Assembly: GCA_033439265.1 (NCBI GenBank)
Contig: JAVTVX010000009.1
Location: 10,877,109-10,941,108, forward strand
Direction of reading: 5' to 3'
Origin: Dillenia suffruticosa
Lineage: Eukaryota > Streptophyta > Magnoliopsida > Dilleniales > Dilleniaceae
Length of the DNA stretch: 64,000 bases
In this document: positions 56,130-64,000 of the stretch, in pieces
Layout of the letters: each line of letters starts with the position of its first letter
Position numbering within the stretch: position 1 is the stretch's first letter
The notes under the pieces: generated by a model
Told to the model about the DNA's origin: nothing
Database searches by the model: none
What the model saw: only the letters and a program-made list of their open reading frames with translations
Translations under genes and position numbers: made by a program

Positions 56130-57742
56130 AACAGTGGCAGAGCTGCATTAACCTCATGACCAAAGTCTAAAGTACTTGTTAGAACATAAATTATCTAATA
56201 TATTTCGACACAAATGGCTTACAAAGTTGCTTGGGTTGGACTATGAGATCCAATACAAGAAGGCGGCTGAAAATAAAGCAGTTGATGCACTGTCAAAAAG
56301 GGAGCTGCTGTCAAAAGAATCCTTGGAAGAAGATGCAATGGCTGTGATACTAGCCCAACCAGAGTGGTTGAGAGAGGTAACTCAAAACTATGAAAATGAT
56401 GAGAAGTATCAAAAGTTGATAGCTCAACTTACCTTAGCTCCAGAGAGTGTTGCGAATTATCACTTTCAGGAAGGTATCCTCAAATTTAAGAAGAAAATTC
56501 ATATGGGCAAAGGATCTCAGCTCAGAGTTAAGATAATACAGCAGATACATCATTCAGCCTTGGGTGGACATTTGGGGCAGTAGTGTACATTGCAGAGGGT
56601 TAGGACTGCTTTCTATTGGCCTGCAATGAAGTCTGATGTAGTGAAGTTAGTTAGAGAATGTGACATTTGTCAAATGAACAAACATAAAAATGTACCATAC
56701 CCTGGTCTTCTTCAACCCTTGCCTATTCCCTCACAAGCATGGTCTCAAATCAGTATGGATTTCATAGAGGGTCTGCCAGAGTCTCAAGGATTTGACACAA
56801 TATTGGTGGTTGTGGATAGGCTTACAAAATTTGGTCATTTTGTGACCTTACAACACCAATATTTTGCCAAAACAGTGGCTCAATCCTTTGTTGATAATAT
56901 TTTCAGACTCCATGGACTGCCAGATTCCATACTTACTGATAGAGACAAGGTTTTTACTAGGATCTTCTGGCAGGAGCTTTTCAGACTAGTGGGTATACAA
57001 TTGCAGCTCTCTAGTGCTTACCATCCACAGACTGATGGCCAAAGTAAACGGCTGAACCAATGCCTTGAGTGCTACTTTGAGATGTATGACTGCAAACAGG
57101 CCAGGCTGATCACATTGGATAAGTCTTGCTGAATGGTGGTATAACACCAACTTCCATGTGAGCATACACATGACTCCCTTTGAAGCCTTGTATGATTATC
57201 AGCCTAGATTTCTTCTTTTTGGTCCTTACATGGATTCTATCATTCCTGCTATAGAGAATTTTGTTAAGAACAGACAAGTTATGATACAGATACTGCATGA
57301 TCATCTTGTCAGAGCTCAGAATCGAATGAAAGTATATGCTGATCGAGGGAGGACTGAGCGCGAATTTAAGGTGGGAGACTTAGTTTACTTGAAGCTTCAA
57401 CCATAAAGGCAACAATCTGTGGAACTCAGGAGACAACTCAAACTTTCTTCAAAGTTCTATGGACCATTTCCAATATTGTCTAGAGTTGGGAAGGTTGCCT
57501 ATCGACTGCAGCTGCCTCATAATTCTAAAGTTCATTCAGTCTTTCATGTTTCTTTACTCAAGAAGAAGTTAGGACCTCACCAATATACAATGCCAAATTT
57601 ACCTCTTATTGGGACTGATAAACAAGCAATCGTGGAACCAAAAGCTGTGCTCAAACGAAGAGTTATCTTGTTGAATAACAGACCTGTGACTCAATGGTTG
57701 ATTAGGTGGCTTAATCTTAGTCCTGAGGAATCTACTTGGTAG
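56130..57742 (+). pseudogene. gypsy E RNase H end and integrase
   Basis: It opens with the last part of RNase H (WLTKLLGLDYEIQYKKAAEN, then DALSKRE). The integrase zinc domain follows (HHSALGGHLGQ, then CDICQMNK), with the core SMDFIEGLP, ILTDRDKVF and HPQTDGQSKRLNQCLECYF. The third catalytic residue, Glu in GQSE or GQTE of active relatives, is Lys here. After a shift the C-terminal region (57158-57406, VKVGDLVYLKLQP-like) and a chromodomain-like end (57600-57742, VTQWLIRWLNLSPEESTW) follow. The core is otherwise open over 180 codons (56590-57129). Confidence 0.9.
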
Positions 57743-57817
57743 GACATGGATCTCATTCGATCCTAGTTTCCAAGATTCTCTCCTTGAGGACAAAGAGGTT
57801 CTTAAAGGAGTGGGTAT

Positions 57818-58311
57818 TGTAACGGCAAGGAGTTAAGGAAGTAGTAGGTGGACTGATAGCTGTGGGAAGCTGAAGCTAGCAATGGCAGTGGGAGGTCAGT
57901 GGAAGGAGATTATAAGACTGTTAGAACAAGCAAGACAATTGTAACGAACTTGTAATAATGATAATTCAGTTGTTACTGAATAATGTTTGAGTTAGGTAGT
58001 TAGGGCAGTTGAGCTAATATAGTATAAAAGATAGCTATAGTTGTAGGAGCAGTTATGAATGAAGTTGTTCTTGTTTCAGTCTTCCTACTCTCTTCCTCTT
58101 TTCTCTCTCTTTCTCTTTCTTTCTTCTTCTCTCTTCTTCCAATCTTCTCTCTCTCTATACTCTCTTGAACTATCCTCTTTCACCATTATAGAATCTTAAT
58201 TCAACATCTCAGTGGACTGCAGTGCAGATTGCGTCTTTTGAATATTCAAACTAGCAGCACAGATCGACTCATAGAACTTGCCTAAGTCGACACTTGGGAA
58301 GGTTTGTGATA
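57818..58311 (+). repeat. 3' LTR of gypsy E
   Basis: The same start and end as the 5' LTR, with scattered base changes. It is preceded by TTAAAGGAGTGGGTAT and followed by the duplicated GTGAC. Confidence 0.93.
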
Positions 58312-58326
58312 GTGACCACACCCCCC

Positions 58327-59457
58327 ACGTGACCCTTTTTTTTGTATACACTTTTTTATTTTAGCATCCAGGTTCTATGGTCATTCTTTACGTGACCAGC
58401 ATATGTTGGTACTGTTCACTGTTCAGTGTGGTGCCTTTTTTTCCCAGGTTTTTTTTTTTTTACCTTTTTTCCTTGTTTTCTTTTTTTTTTTTTCCATTTT
58501 TTTCGTTTTCTGGTATTTTTTTGCTATTTATTTTTAACCGTTCAACCCAATGTCTTTTTTCCCCTTTCCCCTTTTTATGGGTTTTTTCCCTTTTTTCCTT
58601 GTTTTTCCTTGTTTTTGTTTTTTTATTTCTTTTTTTTGCTGTTCGCTTTTCATTGTTCAACCGATGATTTTTTTGTCCTTGGTTTTTTTTTGGGTTTTCT
58701 GGGTTGTTTAACCCTTTTTATGACTTGAATTAAAAAAAAAGAGCTGAATTAAAAAAAAAGGATCCCAAAAACATGTGAAAGACCCGAATGAATAGAAAAA
58801 ATTTTAAAAATTAAAAAAATTAAAAAAAAAACAGAGCAAAGGGGGTTTTGTCGAAAAAAATTCCATTTTTTTTTTAATTTTAGTCAAATGTTAATAGAAA
58901 AATTTAGAAAAATCATGAAACTTCCAAATGACCAGCCGTGTGACCAATTTTTTTTTTCTTTTGCATATGTTTATTTTTTTGGCATCTAGGTCATGTGGTC
59001 ATCCTTCACGTGACCAACATGTGCTGGTAGTGTTTATTGTCCACTGTTCAGTCCGATGTCTTTTTTTTTGGGTTTTGTTTTTCCTTTTTTCTTGGTTTTT
59101 CGCTTTTTTTTTTTCCTTTTTTTTGTTTTTTTGTCAATTGGATGCCTTTTTTTCTGGATTTTTTCCCTTTTTTTGGTTTTTCATTTTTTTTACTAGTTTT
59201 TTCTTTTTTCTGTTCACTTTTTACTATTTAACCGGGTGCTTTTTTTTTGAGTTTTTTCTTTTTTATGACCCCTTTTTTATGACTTGGATACAAAAAAGAT
59301 TCCAAAAACAAGTGAAGGATCCGAACGAATAGAAAAAAATTTAAAAATTTTTAAAATTAGAAAAAAGGGTTTCGTAAGAAAAAAATTCTTTTTTTTAGCC
59401 AAATGTTAATAGAAAAAATTAAAAAAAATGATGAACCTTCCAAGATGCCAGCCGCAT
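58327..59457. repeat. T-rich tandem duplication, two units of about 510-610 bp
   Basis: Unit 1 (58327-58936) and unit 2 (58937-59457) share, in order, CGTGACC or TGTGACC, a T run, GCATCYAGGTYYTATGGTCAT-like sequence, CACGTGACCARCATRTG, CTGTTCA, very T-rich sequence, a TTTATGACTTG box, GGATYCCAAAAACA, GAACGAATAGAAAAA and GAAMCTTCCAA. A third partial start follows at 59447. Long Phe-rich frames here are low-complexity artefacts. Confidence 0.82.
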
Positions 59458-59742
59458 GTGCATGAGGGGCCAGCCACGGGCCCTCAAGCAGCTAGCCGCG
59501 TGACGTATGAAGGTTCTGGTTTTTATTATGGCACAATCCTATGATATGGATGTAACACTGACACTGCGGTATCCGTACTACTGTACTCCTATTCAGAAAT
59601 TTAATAAAATATTTCTTAGTTATATATGTGTAGAGAAATGTTTCATTTATTTTGATTTTTGATTTTGAGATATTTAAATTGAAATTTTTTTTTGTATATT
59701 TTAAATTTTTACCGTATTCGCAAATTTTGGTGTAAAAGGAAT

Positions 59743-59792
59743 ATATATATATATATATATATATGTAAATAATAATAATAATAATAATAAAG
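59743..59792. repeat. (AT)n and (AAT)n microsatellites in LTR
   Basis: TA run at 59742-59764 followed by a ATA/AAT run to 59791, just before the palindrome. Confidence 0.93.
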
Positions 59793-59903
59793 AGTAAAAA
59801 AAAAGGCCCCCAGCGGAGTGCTGCGTTTTGAGGCAAAACGCAGCACCCCCTAAAATTGGATTAGGGTTTTTAGCCCTAATCCCTTTCCCCCCCTCTCTCT
59901 CTC

Positions 59904-59953
<50 letters not shown>

Positions 59954-60284
59954 CTCCTCTTCTCCTTCCCACGGCCGCCTCACCTTTCTCCTCCTCCGCT
60001 GCCGCGCTCTCTCCACCGCTGCTCTCCTCCCCGCGATCGCAGCCTCCTCGCGCGAGCGCACGTCTCAGCTCGCGAGCTCGCAGCCTGCAGCGCGATCCTC
60101 CTCACGCGAGTGTGCCTCTACGTGCGATCTTTTGCCAGCGCGAGCACACGATTACCCGAGCGCTCCACAGCACGAGCGGAGCTTGTGCTTGCTCGGGAGT
60201 GCACCTGCGCAAGAGCGCGTGTCTACGCACGAGCGCGTGCACCCCGCTAGTGCACCCTTGTACGAGCGCGCCACAACATGCCAC

Positions 60285-60475
60285 CAGCTTGCGAGCCTGC
60301 GAGCCTGCGAGCCTGCGAGCCTGCGAGCCCACCAGCCCTCGAGCCCACCAGCCCTCGAGCCCACTAGCCCGTGAGCCCACCAGCCTGGGAGCCCAGCAGC
60401 CCACGAGCCCACCAACCCTCGAGCCCACCAGCCCGCGAGCCTGCCAGCCCCTAGCTTGCGAGCCTACCAGCCCGC
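60285..60475. repeat. GC-rich minisatellite in LTR of gypsy F
   Basis: First GCGAGCCT repeated five times in tandem (60292-60325), then degenerate GAGCCCACCAGCC units. It sits at the same place as the 15090-15445 array of the solo LTR but with a different unit. Confidence 0.9.
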
Positions 60476-61250
60476 AACCAGCCGTCTCCTTCGAGAGCTC
60501 AACTCCAATCCCCGCAAAAACCCTAGGTCACGGCTTTTTCACTGCAGGTAACGGCTATGTTGGTTGTAGTCCTAGGGTTTGGTATTTAGAATTTGAGTTA
60601 ATTGTTAATATTGTTCAAATTTGAAAATATTATAGATTTTAAACCAATTCCGCGGGCGAACAAAAGTTAGGTATGAGATTTTGCGAAACCCTAGGTGAGA
60701 GAGAAATGCGATCTTTTCAATATTTGAAATAAATTTTATCAAATTTAGCTTTCAATACCTTTAAAATGACATTGGCGTATATTTCTAAATTAAGAAATTT
60801 AGATTTATACAAACTTAGGGAAAATGATAAACCCTAAAAATAATTAGAAATTTGATGATAATTATGATAATCTGATTAGGTTGATTTTCTTGGAGACTCG
60901 AGGAGTCGATTTGGTTTGATTTTGGAAAATATGGAGTGACCACCCTCTCTAATAATGTGAGTGGGACCCTAATCTTTTGCATGAAATAGTGAAATCTGAT
61001 TTTATCATGTTTTTAATAAAATATGCTTTTGATATGTATTGTCTCGACGTATGGAATTAAAATTCAAACCTGTTTTGTGATTATTGGAGTGTCGTACTTA
61101 TGTTTTCTACAATTATGCATCCTTGTTTGAAATGAAATAAAATTGTGCCATGATTTGAGAAATGAAATGTTTTCTATTCTATCATTGCATTGGTTTGTTG
61201 AAGTTAAATGATTTGATCATTGTATTGGCACACGGATTTAAAATGTTTTG

Positions 61251-61365
61251 ATGATCTATATGGGCCGGGTGCCCATTTGTGATGAGATGATCTATATGAG
61301 CCGGGTGCCCATTTGTGATGAGATGATCTATATGAGCCGGGTGCCTACTTGTGATGAGATGATAT
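61251..61365 (+). repeat. Three tandem 36-bp units in LTR of gypsy F
   Basis: Units starting GATCTATATGRGCCGGGTGC at about 61253, 61289 and 61324. They correspond in position to the 38-bp units of the solo LTR. Confidence 0.92.
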
Positions 61366-62533
61366 TTTTGATAAATTCCGTATCTACGAAGGGCGTTTGT
61401 AGAGGCACCGGGTTGCCCGGATACACTTCTGTATGAGGTATCCACAAACGTCATATGTCTAATGGCTATACGCACGGCCGGTTGAACTCACGATGGGGGA
61501 GGACGTGTGTGACGCCACCGTTTAGTACCGGACGGGATCATATACACGATGATGAGCTAGTCCTAGTAAACTTATGACCAACATCAGGGTAGAGAGCTAC
61601 TTTTGAAAACTCTTTGCATAATAAAACCCCCGATGTGCCTATTCTTGGTCATGGTTGACCTTTGCTAGGATCCTTTTGGCTTGCTCTATGATCTACTTGA
61701 TTTTAAATGGATGCATATATGTATGTTATCGTGTAAATGATTAAATGAGTTCATTTTAACGAACATATCATGATTTACTGCAAAAATTTGAATTATTGGT
61801 TATAAATGATATTATTTAATACTCCAATGTTCACCTACACTATTAGTACTTGAGATTAATCCCTTCACTCACTGAGTTTCTTCCTTGATACTCACCCCTC
61901 TTCTTTCCCTCCTCAGACAGGATTATTGTGCTAGAGCGAGGTTTCGGCTCTTGAGGAATTTGTAGCTCATTAGCGGATTTGCGTGTTTTTAACGGTGAGA
62001 TTTAAATATATTTGAGATATGAGCTCCGCACTTTATTTTTGACACTGTGAGGTCTTGACTTTGAGCTCCATAGTTGATCGTGTATTTATTTAGGATTGAT
62101 TATATAATTTATGTACATTAAATTGTGAAACTCTCATATTTCATTTGCATTGAGGCAAATTGTAGTGTTTGAATGCCAACTTGAAAAAAGTGATTGTAAA
62201 TTGTATAAAACTTAGCCTCGCTCAGTGTGACGGCTACTTATGCTCTAGTTGGGCATGACAGTAGAGGTCTGTAGCTATAATTGTTGGAAATTTACTTAGC
62301 CTGGTGTTGTTTTGGATGTCTGCTGTAGTTGGTGGGTTGTTGTGAAGTCGGGATGACTATTTTATTTTATTTACAGGATGATTTTAAATTGTACAGGGTT
62401 AAACAAGTTTATTTGTACATGGGAGACCTCTGATTTATGGAGAGATTCTGTCCGATTTTCTGTAGAAATACAGCCAACATTCAGGGCAATGGACGGCTGC
62501 TCACGACCCCGGTTCGGGACGTAATAGCTCTAT

Positions 62534-62545
62534 TGGTATCAGAGC
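62534..62545 (+). other. Primer-binding site of gypsy F
   Basis: TGGTATCAGAGC, a perfect initiator tRNA-Met primer site, seven bases after the LTR end. Confidence 0.93.
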
Positions 62546-62828
62546 GTTTAGGTTAGAGAAAAGATAGTAGTAAAAGTCTTTCCAAGTACGTTTAAAAGTC
62601 CTCAATGTATTAGAGAGTTTTATATAGTCATTTAAAGTCTCGTACACGGTCATAGACATATAAGATCATTTATTTTAAAGGGTACGATATACGAGGCATA
62701 CATTCCATGATTCCGCATTCGAATACCTTCATTCGTAACTCAAATTTTACTTTTAGGGGGTTAGTTACCCGATAACTAACCCTAATCCTTGCTTATATCT
62801 AATGAAACGGTACTCTCTTTGCAGAATT

Positions 62829-64000
62829 ATGCCGCCTAGACATGGTAGGTGCGGTGCACCACCGAAGAGTCCCTTAGTACCTGAGGCTTCTAGGGCACTT
62901 GAGGCTCCACGAGCACCGGAGGGTGTTTTTCTACTCACGTACCTTCTCCAATGCCACCCCTAGCACCTCCACCGGCTAGTACAGCTGAGATTCCTCCACC
63001 ACCACTCGATACCTTGAGGCAGTGACAGGAGTAGTACAGTAGATATGGGGCGCAAATGCCACCGCCTCCACTACAGACTCCAGCGATCGCACCTGCGGCC
63101 GTACCTGCACCTACAGCACCGATTCCTCCTTCGATGGTCGGTCCTTCTGTTGCTATTCCGACCGATGAGACATCGGCTACTTTGAGGCGCATCCACAAGC
63201 TCACTCAGTTAGTGAAAGAGTCTCGGCAGCTCGGATGTACAGACTTTTTAGGATCCAGTGATCCGTAGCAGCGAAGCACTCGATCAACAGGACTCGTAGG
63301 ATCCTTACGGATTTGGGGTTGTCAGAGGAATTCAGATTGAGAGTTGCTGAGAGACTCTTCGACGGAGATGTCCTCTCGTGGTGGGAGGCTATCCGTGACA
63401 GTGCTACATAGACCCTGCAGTGGGAGGACTTTTTACGAGAGTTCAACCGCAGGTACTTCACCCCATTCCAGCAGGACCGGATGAGGACAGAGTTCCTGCA
63501 CTTACACCAGGGGACGAGGTCAGTTTCAGAGTACGAGACTGAGCTTAGATGACTAGCGGCCTTTGTCCCCGACATGGCTACACCAGCTCAGATGAGGTTT
63601 AAGTTTAAAGATGGCCTCCAATTGAGAATCAGAAATTATATGACAGTGACTCCCTTTTTTACACTATCAGAGGTCATTGATTCAGCATATCGGGCAGAGG
63701 AGATCATCCGAGCTGAGACTAGACAGAGGGAGAGTCACCAGAAGAGAAAGACTGGGTCACAGGGGGAACAGTATTCGAAGAAGGGTAGAGGTTTTGGATG
63801 TCCCGGAGGTTCTTCTAGTTTCAGACCAGCAGGACCGGGACAGGGGTCTCGACCACAGGGTTTTAAGACACCAGCCCCTAGTATCTCTACACAGTCTACT
63901 ATATAGAGACAACCTTTCTACCATAAATGCGGCAGCCACCATGCCTTTGGGGCATGGAGAACACCAGTTACTTGTTTCTAGTGTGGGAAGCAAGATCACG
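62829..64000 (+). pseudogene. gypsy F gag, broken, runs off the window
   Basis: The start ATG 62829 gives MPPRHGRCGAPPKSP and a Pro/Ala-rich N-terminus with frameshifts (first stop about 62960). The Retrotrans_gag core at 63300-63560 reads RILTDLGLSEEFRLRVAERL, DVLSWWEAIRDS and VSEYETELR-stop. An open stretch 63574-63906 continues with FKDGLQLRIRNYM and SAYRAEEIIRAE, then a Gly/Ser/Arg-rich linker. Zinc motifs follow (YHKCGSHHAFGAW, then CFxCGKQDH with a stop in place of x). At least four disruptions mean no functional Gag. Confidence 0.88.

Larger units (their letters stand above)
53965..58311 (+). mobile_element. Ty3/gypsy element E, 4.35 kb, RT-deleted
   Basis: Complete LTRs (53965-54452 and 57818-58311) with a perfect GTGAC duplication, a perfect primer site (54457-54468) and a purine tract before the 3' LTR. 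The coding order is gag, protease, RNase H end, integrase and C-terminal domain. RT and most of RNase H are deleted between about 56130 and 56175. By eye the LTRs are about 90 percent identical over the first 260 bases. The short LTRs and Pol type suggest a Reina-like chromovirus. Confidence 0.95.
59551..62526 (+). repeat. 5' LTR of gypsy F
   Basis: It starts TGTAACACTGACAC and ends GGGACGTAATA, the latter probably a mutated GTGACA. It carries the GCGTTTTG-CAAAACGC palindrome (59822-59841), a (CT)n tract, a GC-rich minisatellite, three 36-bp units, CTCACTGAGTTTC with TACTCACCCCTC (61868-61900) and CCCCGGTTCGGGAC at the end. Long frames on both strands at 59828-60624 come from these repeats. 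Confidence 0.9.
59551..64000 (+). mobile_element. Ty3/gypsy element F (Tekay/Del-like), 5' part
   Basis: A 2976-bp 5' LTR, a perfect primer-binding site and a broken gag reading to the right; the rest lies beyond the window. The LTR is in the same family as the solo LTR at 14466-17049. The polyproline Gag start and double zinc motif match large chromoviruses. Confidence 0.92.

Noticed and set aside
58377-59332. Phe-rich frames that look like multi-span membrane proteins
   Set aside because: Poly-T-rich duplicated sequence gives Phe/Leu runs. The frames are not conserved between the two units.
59828-60624. Cluster of Arg/Ser/Ala/Pro-rich frames on both strands
   Set aside because: Same reason: the low-complexity GC-rich part of the LTR of gypsy F.

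Overview
This is an AT-rich, transposon-dense piece of a nuclear plant genome, most likely a eudicot. The evidence is multi-exon structure with GT-AG introns, Ty1/copia and Ty3/gypsy LTR retrotransposons primed by initiator tRNA-Met, a CACTA (En/Spm) DNA transposon with plant TNP2 and Transposase_24 genes, a nuclear copy of plastid psbJ, and a plant alpha/beta-hydrolase gene. No bacterial genes, tRNA, rRNA or CRISPR array were seen.

Left third (1-23.7 kb), a transposon nest. A minus-strand copia element (about 1-3473) carries a piece of plastid DNA (psbJ plus its 3' hairpin) between two (AT)n tracts inside its gag zinc knuckle. It abuts a plus-strand SIRE/Maximus-type copia element (about 3480-23713) with integrase, RT, RNase H, an extra ORF after pol, a polypurine tract and a 3' LTR. 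The RNase H domain is split by a 13.6-kb CACTA element (5907-19530, target duplication ATA). The second gene of the CACTA element is itself interrupted by a 2.58-kb gypsy solo LTR (14466-17049, target duplication CCATT). The order of events reads directly: copia, then CACTA, then gypsy, then LTR-LTR recombination. All of these genes are broken.

Middle (23.7-38.5 kb). An AT-rich spacer is followed by a 1.04-kb non-autonomous CACTA relative (26264-27307). Directly beside it is a chimeric pseudogene region on the minus strand, joining a DEAH-box RNA helicase fragment to the coiled-coil N-terminus of an NBS-LRR resistance gene. Then comes a decayed but structurally complete 9.0-kb minus-strand gypsy element with two LTRs and target duplication ATTAT (29464-38500).

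Right of centre (39.5-53.0 kb) is the only gene that reads intact: a nine-exon minus-strand alpha/beta-hydrolase of 599 codons. All exon junctions stay in frame. Its second intron is 9.7 kb because it holds a 5.2-kb antisense chromovirus and smaller repeats. One intron appears to be of the rarer GC-AG type.

Right end (53.0-64 kb). An AT-rich direct duplication is followed by a 4.35-kb gypsy element (53965-58311, target duplication GTGAC) that has lost its reverse transcriptase. Next is a T-rich tandem duplication, then the 5' LTR, primer site and broken gag of a large Tekay/Del-like gypsy element that runs off the window. That LTR belongs to the same family as the solo LTR inside the CACTA element. 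Most genes here are relics and do not act together. The hydrolase is the plausible functional locus, and its neighbourhood is shaped by repeated nested insertion.
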